Of a stretch of DNA of 64,000 nt, positions 42,547-53,200 are shown piece by piece. The DNA comes from Trichopria drosophilae (taxonomy: Eukaryota; Arthropoda; Insecta; Hymenoptera; Diapriidae). Both the position numbers and the translations under genes were made by a program. Below the pieces are notes generated by a model. That model saw nothing but the letters and a program-made list of their open reading frames with translations. It searched no databases and was not told where the DNA came from. The stretch is from positions 69,099,001-69,163,000 of the forward strand of contig CM059587.1 in assembly GCA_030407085.1 (NCBI GenBank), written 5' to 3'. Within the stretch, counting starts at the first letter, position 1. Each line of letters begins with the position of its first letter.

Positions 42547-43628
42547 CCCATTAAGGACGGGAGATACACATATTTACGTTGATTTTCGACCTTCATTTTC
42601 AACAGAAAATAAGAGTAATTATTGACTTGAAAGTGACCAACTCTACCATTTTCGAGTATGCTCTTTCGATTGGGGTGGTCAAAATTGCATTTAAATTGCT
42701 TTAAAAACCAATATGGCGCATTTAACAAAAAATGAACAAAATTTCGTGTGTTTCGTTTTTTGTGATTTTTTTTTTTCGTATCAATAATGTTGTCGTATCG
42801 GTGCCTTTCTGCAACCAAAAGTGCACAAAATATATGAACTTCAACTAGGAATTTTTTGTTTTGCCCCGACTCAACCTAACTTCTTCAAAACGTCAATATC
42901 TCGAAAAATAAACCTTATTCTGTCAATTATGAACATTATTGATGAAATTCGCGTATAAACATTATCGTAAGATTTTGAATTATTTTATGGAATATGGTCG
43001 GCCATATCGGATCCACCATCCTGAATTTTAAAAATCTTGCCTCAAATTCGTGATGAACAACCCAAAAAAAAACCGTATACGCATTTTATTGCGATTTTGA
43101 AGCATTTTATTGAAATTCAATCCACCATATTGAATCCGCCATCTTGAATTTAAAAAATCTAACCACAAATTGCTGATCAGCAACTTCGAAAACCTCTGGA
43201 CCTCCGTTTTAGGGAAAATAATACCACTACAGATGCGAATTTCATCAGTAATGTTCATAATTGACAGAATAAGGTTTATTTTTTCGAGATATTGACTTTT
43301 TGAAGAGATTAACACAAAAAAATTCTTAGTTGTAGTTCATACATTTTGTGCACTTTTGGTTACAGAAAGGCATCGACCCGACAACATTATTGATACGAAA
43401 AAAAATTCACAAAAAACGAAACACACGAAATTTTGTTCATTTTTTTAAATGCGCCATATTGGTTTTTAATGCAATTGAAATGCAATTTTGACCACCCCAA
43501 TCGAAAGAGCATACTCGAAAATGGTAGGGTTGGTCACTTTCAAATCAATATTAATCTTATTTCCTGTTGAGAATGAAGGACCGAAAATCAACGTAAATAT
43601 GTGCGTCTCCCGTGCCGTCCTTAAAGGG
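42547..43628. mobile_element. 1.08-kb TTAA-flanked element with ~400-bp TIRs
   Basis: TTAA at 42543-42546 and 43629-43632. The ends are CCCATTAAGGACGGGAG and CTCCCGTGCCGTCCTTAAAGGG (right end has small indels). The arms stay complementary to about 42950 and 43215, including CGAAAGAGCATACTCGAAAA. Two tandem units with GGATCCACCAT / GAATCCGCCATCTTGAA fill the centre (about 42993-43200). No transposase. TTAA plus CCC ends fit a piggyBac-like MITE. Confidence 0.82.
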
Positions 43629-43632
43629 TTAA

Positions 43633-44282
43633 TTCATCATATTCTATATCTGTATATACATAACACATAGATATACATCTTTAGAAAAATTAATATACTG
43701 CACATTGAATGTACATGAAATTTCATGACATTTTTAACAGTGTAGCTTAGCTATATTGAGGGCTGCTGTGGAAACAGACCTATTGTACGGTTATAGTAGG
43801 CAATTAAATTGAGCTGTTTACAATACAGCCGATCCAGCCATATTGGAGAGGTATGACTACTGCTTATATAAATGCGTAATGATTTAATCAAATGTGGATC
43901 TTATGGCCACATAAAGATATATAAGACATGTTACGTCCGTATTCATAAAACATTTATTTCAACTTGCACAGTTGACACGTCCAATAGCCTATGTGAAAAT
44001 TGCCTGTTCGATTACTCCCAGGCACGAGAGGTTATGAAAATGACAGCACTGAAGATTTATTATATTTATTATTAATTATTTCTATTATCAGATTGCTTAT
44101 TTTGGAACAATCAAATATCGTCCATGCATTTCAGTAATATGTGTGGGCATGTAATGCATTAATTCGTTAAAAAGAATTATTTTACAAAAAGTATTTTCAT
44201 AAAATACCTCATAAGATGCAAAATGTTCATGATAAGTTGTTTATGCACTATGGTGGTTAAAAAAAAAGATTTTTACTGTCGA
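43633..44282. other. Spacer with a fragment of the 15.2-kb element family
   Basis: At 43705-43745 ATGTACATGAAATTTCATGA, then CATTTTTAACAGTGTA, matches the right end of the element at 15236-21886. The rest shows no gene. Confidence 0.55.
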
Positions 44283-45300
44283 GTGGTGGATTCTTGTAGT
44301 ATATCAAAAAAAATATACACGTGTTTTTGCGTTTTTTTTAAACGACCTTAACCCGGACCGAAAGTCGCTTAAAGAAAAAGTGGATTTTTAGTCCTCGCAT
44401 CAAAATTCATGCTTAAAATTTCAGTAAACCTCCTTTTCTTCAAAGTTTTGTTAAACTTTATCGGTACATTAAAGGCCCTATTTCAAACTGCAAACAAAAA
44501 TTACTTAGGATTTTTGAATAAACAATGTGGGGCATTCCATATCAAAATGCAACACTTCGCGGTCGACGTTCTTTGATTTATTTTAAATTCTACTGGTGTT
44601 TTCTACATCGAAAAATATGAGTAAGGTAAAATTTCAAGTTAATATCTCTTATAGAGTTCAATTTAGTAAAATTTGACATTTTTTAAACTTAAATTTTAAA
44701 AACTCATCTTTTCTGTAAGGACCGTAATTTTTAGTCCAAAAAATATTGAAATAGTGCAAATCGATTGAAAATTTGCCATGGAATTCCCATTTACCTTTTT
44801 AGGTAAAGTTTAACGCGTGAACAGTAGATCGAAAAACGACCTTTTCATTAAAAATTATTAATTTAAAAATACCTATTTTTATTTAGCACAAATTTTTAGG
44901 AAATATAGTTAAAAGTACATATTTTGAAATGATTATGTATAAGTGATCTAGGTTTGTTTAGGTTTTTGCTATATTTTTACAAAAAATCGATCAAATTCAA
45001 TTTCTTCAATGATTTGTCCCAGTTTTCTTTCAGCTTTGGAGAGGAAATCTGAACCCAAATTTGGATTCCTTCGAAAATTTCTAATCAAATTGATCCGTAT
45101 GCAGCGACCCCAAAAATGTAAGAAAACGTGATACTGTCGTTTATATCGAATGTCTGGAATGTTCCGATAACTATCATGAACAAAACTGAAAAAAATCCAC
45201 TTTTTCATTAAAAGTCCAAACTGCAAGCGACTTGCAGGCCGGGTTAATTTAAAAAAAAACACAAAAATTCGTATATTTTTTTTCGACATTCTACGCGAAT
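44283..45300. repeat. Diverged inverted-repeat element, ~100-bp arms
   Basis: The left arm (about 44300-44390) has AAATATACACGTGTTTTTGC, CTTAACCCGGACCG and AAAAAGTGGATTTTTAGTCC. The right arm (about 45186-45290) has AAATCCACTTTTTCATTAAA, GGCCGGGTTAAT and ACACAAAAATTCGTATATTT. Inside, a single TGGGGCATTCCA near 44527 resembles the ends of the 632-2690 element with no partner. The 132-codon frame 44969-45367 has no recognisable motif. Confidence 0.55.
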
Positions 45301-45586
45301 GTTTTGTAACCAGTATAAATATGCAAAGATAAAAAAACTTTGCATATGAATTAAAAATTGGTGACACAATGTAAAATAATGAAAAACGAATGCACTTTGT
45401 AGTGTTAAGATACTCTACAATATTTTTTATGCTAATAACGACTTTTCAGTATATTTTATTGCTGAATTCCAGTATATATTTAAAAATATTTGAATAGCAA
45501 TAGCCGCTGTATTGAAGGGCCGCAAAGGGGAAAAATTGTATGCTATGACAGCCATAAATTCGTGGCTACATTCACATACCTGTGAA

Positions 45587-46610
45587 AAATTATGGCAAAA
45601 GCTCTTTAGTCTGGGTATGAGCGAGAAGTTGGTAAGGATGTTAATAGCGTTATATGACTCAGCGAAAATCTATATGCATAGATTACACTATGTCTTGCGA
45701 CCTGATGATGCTCCTATACGCGGATGACTTGACAATATTTGCATATTCACCTGCCGACCTAAGGTCAAACCTTCAGGTTCTTAAAATGTACTGTCATATA
45801 AATGGCATTGAAGTTAATATTACTAAAACCAAGATTGTTGTTTTCAGAAAAGGGGGTCCGTTGGACTCTTCCTCTAAAAACTTTGACAGTCGACAGATTG
45901 AAGTTGTGCCCTCCTACTCGTATTTGGGCATTGTTGTCTCTTCTTCGGCGAAATGGTTAAAGGCTATGAAAAACATGACGGCCAGGACTAGACAGGCAAC
46001 TGCCTCTATCTTGGCTATCAAGGCTTCCATTAAAGCAGACTCGTGGGGTGGGGCTCTTAAATTGTATCAAGCCTCGATAGTTTCTACGTTACTTTATGCT
46101 GCCCTCTGCTGGTCGCTCTGTTACCTAGAACAGCTAAAATCGATTCAATTAGAATTTTCTAAAAAGCTATTTTGTCTTTCAGGATCGGTACCGGGCTACT
46201 TACTGCGCTTAGAACTGGGTTTGTATTCAATATCAGTTGAAATAATTCGTCGGACGATGTTATTTTTGGTCAGACTTCTCAGACAGCCGCCGACTAATCT
46301 ACCAAGGATGGGACTGATTAGGCTGTGGGAACTCAGTGAGCGTAATTCGGATCCCTCCGCGCCTAATTGGTTTCGGCATGTAAGACTTGTGATGAGCTCG
46401 CCCTCTTATGAAGACCTGTGGGTGGACTTATCGGCGGACTACTGGGAGTCGCGTATCGAGGCGATCTGCTAAGATTTTGCTCATGTACAACGACGACTTG
46501 ACCTTAAAAAGTACTATGATTCAGATTCTCCGCAAATTCCGCTCTATAGAAGCCTTTCCGAGGGCTGGTACCAGTACACTTAATCGTATTCTATTACATC
46601 GTACCCCACT
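45587..46610 (+). pseudogene. LINE reverse transcriptase fragment
   Basis: The first frame gives KLWQKLFSLGMSEKLVRMLI, then jumps: several conserved RT blocks that should follow are missing, and the next frame (from ~45690) resumes with LLYADDLTIFAYSPADL, the YADD active site, followed by thumb-like text (GIEVNITKTKIVVFRKGG, YSYLGIVV, LYQASIVSTLLYAALCW). It is thus internally deleted and frameshifted. The frame runs to 46472 and coding-like text continues in another frame to about 46600, where the insert starts. The wording is of the R1/Jockey-like group, but I would not name the clade. Confidence 0.8.
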
Positions 46611-47825
46611 TCATAGCCTTCCGTTTCATCGTCTGGAAACTTCATCGTCTACGACACTTCATCGTCTGGAAACTTCATCGTCTTGGACACTTCATCGTCT
46701 GGGACATTTCATCGCCTGGGACACTTCATCGTCTGGGACATTTCATCGTCCGGGGCACATCGTCATCGGGAACACTTCACAGTTTCTTATGTTATTAGCT
46801 ATTCTACGTGCACCAGGTCTTCAGGGTCGTCGATTACGGGCTAGGTGGTGGGATCCGTAGAATTTTATGTTATTAGCTATTCTGCGTGTACTGGGTGTTT
46901 AGGGTTGCCGATTACGTGGTCTAGGTAGTGCGATCCGTAGCTTTTTATGTTATTAACTCAAATATGTGCATCAGGTGTTCAGAGTCGCCGATTACGGGAT
47001 CTAGGTAGTGCGCTACGTAGCTTTTATGTTATCAGCTCAAATACGAGCACCAGGTGTTCGGGGTCGCCGATTACGGGATCTAGGTAATGCGCTCCGTAGC
47101 TTTTTATGTTATTAGCGCAAATACGTGCACCAGGGAATCGCAGGTATATATGGACTCGTGGAGCTTGAATCCACCGTTGTCCCTATGTCATGGGGAAACT
47201 CCGCAACCTAAACCCCCTTCTTGTACTAACTGAACCTAACTAACCCCCTCAGGGTGTTGTAAGGTTTGCGAAGCCACGTGCGACTCGGGGAGCTTGTAGT
47301 GCAATAAGTAGGGGAAAGTCGACCAAACCCAACCAGGTTGTACCTACTACCCCCTGCTCTACATCTCCCATCACGGTCGGCATTGGGACACCCTCCTCTA
47401 CTTATTGCCCTCCATTCGAAAAAAATTGTGCATACAATCAAATAACCATTTCATGGTATATCCGGAGGGATGCATTTTTCACGTGGGTTTACTCACATCA
47501 ATTGGTTGGAGGTTCGGTTATTATAAAAAGGGGAGTCTGGGGGGGGGGGGGGCGGCGGAGCCCCCCAGGACATAGGGACAACGGTGGATCCAAGCTCACC
47601 GAGTCGCACGTGGGTTCGCAGACCTTATTTAGTGTTCCGGACGAAGAAGTGTCCCAGACGATTAAATGTCTAGACGAACAATGTCCCAGACGATGAAGTG
47701 TCCCAGACGATGAAGTGTACCGGACGATGAAATGTCCCAGACGATGAAGTGTCCAGTCGATGAAACGGAAGCCTATGAAGTGGGGGACGATGAAATAGGC
47801 TACGATGAAGTGTCCATAAATCCCG
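46611..47825. mobile_element. ~1.2-kb insert bounded by inverted 17-bp minisatellites
   Basis: At 46611-46770 about nine units of ACTTCATCGTCTGGGAC (16-17 bp) stand in tandem. At 47640-47825 the complement, CAGACGATGAAGTGTCC, is tandemly repeated about ten times. Between lie five ~79-bp tandem units (46788-47135, each starting TATGTTATTAGC). A second palindrome follows: GAATCCACCGTTGTCCCTAT at ~47168 against ATAGGGACAACGGTGGATCC at 47572, with GCGAAGCCACGTGCGACTC at ~47269 against GAGTCGCACGTGGGTTCGC near 47600. A G run lies at 47536-47550. LINE coding text resumes after it. No transposase seen. I know no named family with this build. Confidence 0.7.
46788..47135 (+). repeat. Five tandem units of ~79 bp
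   Basis: Starts at 46788, 46866, 46946, 47025 and 47105 (spacing 78-80). Each has TATGTTATTAGC, CGTGCACCAGGTGTTC or a variant, GTCGCCGATTACGGG and a TAGGTAGTGCGNTCCGTAG end. The last is partial. Confidence 0.88.
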
Positions 47826-48193
47826 AGGGCTACAGACTTTTCCATCCTGAGCGCTGTCCCCTTGCGTTTGTGCGAGTAAAGATGCAAATCAGGACAGCTA
47901 CGGTGTTTTCGCGATCTATTCATGTAGGAAAGAACACTTACAAATATGATCCCAGTGAGCAGTGTTCCCTGTGTAACCAGGGAGCATTAGAAACACTTTC
48001 TCACTTACTCTGTGACTGTCCGCATTACGCTTCGTGTAGGAATAGGGTTCTTTGCTCCCAAGAGTTGGAACGGTGCTCAGAGGGAAATTTCGTAGCCACT
48101 CTGATCTGCGCCGAGGATCAAATCGCAACGAAGCTACTATATTTTTTTGTAACCGACATCTTTAAGCGTAGAGATTTTTTGCTTGGTCATTGA
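47820..48193 (+). pseudogene. LINE C-terminal region with Cys/His motif
   Basis: From the end of the minisatellite the frame reads INPEGYRLFHPERCPLAFVR, KMQIRTATVFSRSIHVGK and CSLCNQGALETLSHLLCDC with CPHYASC, a CxxC-n-H-n-C motif typical of the C-terminus of LINE ORF2 proteins. It ends in TGA at 48193. The upstream 88 residues of the open frame are translated minisatellite and not protein-coding. Confidence 0.78.
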
Positions 48194-48374
48194 TCTGGTA
48201 GTTTGTAAGCCTTCGCTATGCGTGCGTTGCGACTGCTATTATTTATTTTTGTCCTATTTGTGCTGTATGATTTTTATCATACATTATATGTGTACCACCT
48301 CCCAAATGAATGTTGTATTCAATTATACGGGAATATTAATAATAATAAAATAATAATATTCATATACCTGTGAA

Positions 48375-48455
48375 TCCCCTGTCATTTCTTCTCATGATGT
48401 GCTGGCCGCCAAGCAGGGATTCTGAACAATCTCATAAAACGCGTTAGAATTGCAA
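48375..48455. other. Short spacer
   Basis: Host or older repeat sequence after the LINE target duplication; nothing recognised. Confidence 0.4.
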
Positions 48456-48790
48456 TGGAAACAAAAAAAGCTTCAGAACAAATTTCAGCCCCGGACGCCT
48501 TTTTTGCTGGCGCAATTCGCATTTTAAACTGAGTATAACGTAATTGTTTATTAGATTGTTTATAAAATACTTTAGCATTTTTGTTAATTTTGTCACTACT
48601 GGAAACTTGATTCCTGATGTGAAAGGAAGCTTCAATACAAATTGTAGCCCCGGAAGTGTTTTTGCTGGCTGCAATTGGCTTTGTAGTCTCAGTATACAGT
48701 AATTGTTTGTTAGATTGTTTATACAAATGTTAGCATTTTTAAAATGTATTTTCAGTATGGAAATCTTGTTTGCTCACGTGAAAAGACAGG
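48456..48790 (-). repeat. Two tandem units of ~159 bp
   Basis: Unit starts GGAAACAAAAAAAGCTTCAG (about 48457) and GTGAAAGGAAGCTTCAATAC (about 48620). Each continues with AGCCCCGGA, TTTTTGCTGG, GCAATT, AGTATA, GTAATTGTTT and TTAGATTGTTTATA. The minus-strand frame 48382-48726 reads through both and repeats YKQSNKQL twice; I see no gene in it. Confidence 0.8.
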
Positions 48791-48819
48791 TTTATCCTGA
48801 TAATTATTGATACAACAAA

Positions 48820-48944
48820 AGTAACGACAGTTACTTTTCGTTATAGTTAAAATCAAGTAACGATTTATGGTAACGCGTTACAAAATTCAGAAAGTAACGA
48901 GTAACGAAAATCGTTACTTTTAAAAAGTAACGTTCCGAACCCTG
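48820..48944. mobile_element. Isolated end of a hAT-like element
   Basis: A cluster of AGTAACG / CGTTACT motifs ends CGTTCCGAACCCTG, whose complement CAGGGTTCGGAACG has the CAGGG start common in hAT TIRs. No partner end was found in the window, so it is a fragment at best. Confidence 0.45.
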
Positions 48945-49240
48945 TTTGTAATCATAATAGCTTTATTATAAAGTAATACCGACAGCAATTGCCCTATGGT
49001 CGGCGCGATGCGCAGTCGCTCTTTCAGGTAAAGTATCCTGATTAGGGATCCATACTTGGAAGCTAACTGTTAAAAATAAAACAAACAAGCGTTGCGCCCG
49101 CTACGGCAAAGATAGCAAGCCGAATGCTGAGTGGGAGTCACAGCTGCTTTACCATCAGAGGGTATCCTCGGATAATAAAGTAGGGTCCCGCGACAAAAGG
49201 TGCCTTAGCATGCGCGACACGATAAAAGCACTCTTAAGAT
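48945..49240. other. Spacer of balanced composition
   Basis: No gene recognised. It contains a short phrase pair AAAGTATCCTGATTAGGGAT and AGGGTATCCTCGGATAATAA, of unknown meaning. Confidence 0.4.
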
Positions 49241-49251
49241 AAAATGGGACG

Positions 49252-49358
49252 CGTGCGTGCGTGCTTGCTTGTGTGCGTGTGTGTGCGAGTGGGTGCGTGT
49301 GTATGTGTGTGTATATGTGTGTGTGTGGGTGTGTGGGTGTGTGGGTGTGTGCGTTGAT
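49252..49358 (+). repeat. (GT)n / (GTGC) microsatellite
   Basis: Alternating GTGT, GTGC and GTGGGTGT runs over ~105 bases. Minus-strand frames here (Thr/His-rich) are only its translation. Confidence 0.95.
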
Positions 49359-49569
49359 GGATTGGATTTTGTCTGAAGGTATGGAAATGTATGCATGAAT
49401 GTTTCATTTTTTTTTTGAATGACATATATATCGACAATTATTTCGAAAAAAGGATCAGGTGAGATTTTTCAGACTTGAAAATTTGGTATCCTGGGACAAT
49501 TTCAGACGAAACTGCGTTTACAGAACATTGGTACACTTTTGTTAAACCTACCCCTGCTTCAAGACCACC

Positions 49570-50130
49570 GTGCAGTTTTGGATGGCTTTAAAACTTTGCT
49601 TTGATTTTACAAAATAATAAACACTGGAAGATCAATAGTACTGTAAATATTGTTTTAAATGTTCAAAGAACATAAAAATATGTATTTTGTTGCATGTTGT
49701 GCATCATACATTCATGAGAAATAGAAATATGTAGAAAATCGTCCATTCATTGGTAGTCGTCCATTCATTGGCATATATTCACCTTATATTAAAATTGAAA
49801 ATGATCATTTTCAAAACTTCGACCACGACCGCAGGTCAGCCGAAGCACTGCAAGCACATAAATGAGCACGTCTTGTTGACACTGATGCTTAAAAAAACGC
49901 GGTTTAGTCGAGTTTTTGACAGGTCGGGTTGCAGGAAATAAATTTTTTATACGTGGGATACTTCGGTTTCCGTTTTTTACGGCATTATCGTTGATTTCAC
50001 GAAGAAATTAATAAAACCTTTTTTTTAGAGAATTCGATGTTCTATATTTTTTGTTTGAAACGTCTTTTTGTACGATTTGTATTTTTTGTTAAACATGGAA
50101 AAAACGTGTTTTTTGAGCGTTTTTTTGTTA
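49570..50130 (+). repeat. Dispersed repeat, plus-strand copy of the 12.1-12.7 kb family
   Basis: Complement of 12106-12670 through TGTTTTTTGAGCGTTTTTT at its right end. It carries the doubled CGTCCATTCATTGG and a degenerate TATATTCACC. The 63-codon frame 49750-49941 corresponds to 12296-12478 minus. Confidence 0.8.
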
Positions 50131-50207
50131 AACCTCCCCATAAACTAGTATGCATTGTCTCCAAAAACTAATCAGATCTAAGTTTGGCCAAGAGAAACCC
50201 AAATCCA

Positions 50208-53200
50208 AATTAAATATGAAAGTTCATCGCCCATATTTTAATTTTCAGAGATATCGCGTCACATTCGTAAGAAATATGCAACTAGCATTACATAGCAAAT
50301 GTTAGTCGATATGTAAAATTGTACGGTGCTCCGACAGTTTCGAATATTTCGATGAAAGACGCAATGTACAAATGAAAGCGTCTTCTTGAAAGCATACTCG
50401 TTGCACTCGTAGTATCATCTGGTGGAGCATAGCAACTATAAGAATTAATTTAATAGTAGGTTACACGGGAACTGGCAAACTTTGAACGATAATATGTTAA
50501 GAAGGTGCATTTTTGTCTGTTATTCATCTTTAATTTACAGTCCACGGACCTGTCTATGAAAACTAAGAGATATCGCCTCACATTCGTAAGAAATAGGCAA
50601 CCAGCATTACATAGCAAATGTTAGTCGATATGTAAAATTGTACGATTCTTCGTCAGTTTCGAATATTTCGATGAAAGACGCAATGTACAAATGAATGCGT
50701 CTTCTTGAAAGCATACTTGTTGCAATCGTAGTATCATCTGGTGGAGCATAGCAACTACAAGAATTAATTTACTATTAAGTTACATGGGAACTGGCAAACT
50801 TTGAACGATAATACGTTAAGAAGGTGCATTTTTTTTGTTATTAGTCTTTATGTTACAGTCTACGGACCTGTCTACGAAAACTAAGAAATTTTAAAATATA
50901 ATGGGACAAGAAGATCTTTTCGTTCTTTTTCTGGTAATCTTTATATTACGGTCTACAAACCTGTCTACGTTAAATGAGATTAGGAGAAGGCAATGTGAAT
51001 ATAAGCTTATTTGCAGGATTCGTAATACGTATTCTCATGTGAAGAGGAAGCTTGGTATTTAAATATGAAAGTTCATCGCCCGTATTTTTATTTTCAGAGA
51101 TATCGCCTCACATTCGTAAGAAAAATGCAACCAGCATTACATAGCAAATGTTAGTCGATATGTAAAATTGTACGATTCTTCGTCAGTTTCGAATATTTCG
51201 ATGAAACACGCAATGAATAAATAAATGCGTCTTCTTGAAAGCATACTCGTTGCACTCGTAGTTTCATCTGGTGGAGCATAGCAACTATAAGAAATCATTT
51301 AATAGTAGGTTACATGGGAACTGGCAAACTTTGAACGATAATACGTTAAGAAGGTGCATTTTTGTCTGTTATTAGTCTTTATGTTACAGTCTACGGAACT
51401 GTCTACGAAAACTATGAAATTTTAAAATATAATGGGACAAGAAGCTCTTTTCGTTCTTTTTCTGGTAATCTTTATATTACGGCCTACTAATCTGTCTACG
51501 ATAAATGAGATTTGGACAAGGCAATTTGAATATAAGCTTATTTGCAGGATTCATAATACGTATTCTCATGTGAAGAAGAAGCTTGCTATTTAAATATGAA
51601 AGTTCATCGCCCGTATTTTTATTTTCAGAGATATCGCCTCACATTCGTAAGAAAAATGCAACCAGCATTACATAGCAAATGTTAGTCGATATGTAAAATT
51701 GTACGATTCTTCGTCAGTTTCGAATATTTCGATAAAAGACGCAATGTATAAATCAATGCGTATTCTTGAAAGCATACTCGTTGCACTCGTAGTTTCATCT
51801 GGTGGAGCAGAGCAACTATAAGAATTAATTTAATAGCAGGTTACATGGGAAGTGGCAAACTTTGAACGATAATATGTAAAGAAGGTGCATTTTTGTCTGT
51901 TATTAATCTTTAATTTACAGTCCACGGACCTTTCTACGAAAACTAAGAAATTTCAAATATAATAGGACAAGAAGGTGTTTACGTTCTTTTTCAGGTAATC
52001 TTTATATTACGGTCTATGAACCTGTCTACGCTAAATGATATTAGGAGAAGGCAATTTGAATATAAGCTTATTTGCAGGATTCGTAATACGTATTCTCATG
52101 TGAAGAAGGAGCTTGGTATTTAAATATGAAAGTTCATCGCCCATATTTTAATTTTCAGAGATATCGCCTCACATTCGTAAGAAATATGCAACCAGCATTA
52201 CATAGCAAATGTTAGTCGATATGTAAAATTGTACGATTCTTCGTCAGTTTCGAATATTTCGATGAAAGACGAAATGAATAAATGAATGCGTCTTCTTGAA
52301 AGCATACTCGTTGCACTCGTAGTTTCATCTGGTGGAGCATAGCAACTATAAGAATTAATTTAATAGTAGGTTACATGGGAAGTGGCAAACTTTGAACGAT
52401 AATATGTAAAGAAGGTGCATTTTTGTCTGTTATTAATCTTTAATTTACAGTCCACGGACCTGCCTACGAAAACTAAGAAATTTCAAATATAATAGGACAA
52501 GAAGGTGTTTACGTTCTTTTTCAGGTAATCTTTATATTACGGTCTACGAACCTGTCTACGTTAAATGATATTAGGAGAAGGCAATTTGAATATAAGCTTA
52601 TTTGCAGGATTCGTAATACGTATTCTCATGTGAAGAAGGAGCTTGGTATTTAAATATGAAAGTTCGTCGCCCATATTTTAATTTTCAGAGATATCGCCTC
52701 ACATTCGTAAGAAATATGCAACCAGCATTACATAGCAAATGTTAGTCAATATGTAAAATTGTACGATTCTTCGTCAGTTTCGAATATTTCGATGAAAGAC
52801 GCAATGTATAAATGAATGCGTCTTCTTGAAAGCATACTCGTTGCACTCGTAGTATCAGCTGCTGGAACATAGCAACTGTAGGAATTAATTTAATAGTAGG
52901 TTACGTGGGAACTGACAAACTTTGAACGATAATATGTTAAGAAGGTGCATTTTTGTCTGTTATTGATCTTTAATTTACAGTCTACGGACCTTTCTACGAA
53001 AACTAAGAAATTTTTAAATATAATAGGACAAGAACGTGTTTTCGTTCTTTTTCTGGTAATCTTTATATTACGGTCTAAGAACCTGTCTACGTTAAATGAG
53101 ATTAGGACAAGGCAATTTGAATATAAGCTTATTTGCAGGATTCATAATACGTATTCTCCTGTGAAGAAGAAGCTTGGTATTTAAATATGAAAGTTCATCG

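Larger units (their letters stand above)
45587..48358 (+). mobile_element. 5'-truncated LINE (non-LTR retrotransposon) with target duplication
   Basis: A 16-base duplication, TTCACATACCTGTGAA at 45571-45586 and TTCATATACCTGTGAA at 48359-48374, flanks it with one mismatch. The 5' end starts abruptly inside the reverse transcriptase gene; the 3' end is an (A)ATAAT-rich tail at 48330-48358. These are the hallmarks of target-primed reverse transcription. The interior carries RT and C-terminal coding remnants split by a ~1.2-kb insert. Confidence 0.85.

Noticed and set aside
44969..45367. 132-codon minus-strand gene
   Set aside because: It lies within the right part of an inverted-repeat element, has no recognised motif and a biased composition from AT-rich DNA.
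48820..48944. Complete hAT transposon
   Set aside because: Only one end was seen, with no matching end or transposase nearby.
49205..49437. Thr/His-rich minus-strand frames
   Set aside because: Translation of the GT-rich microsatellite.
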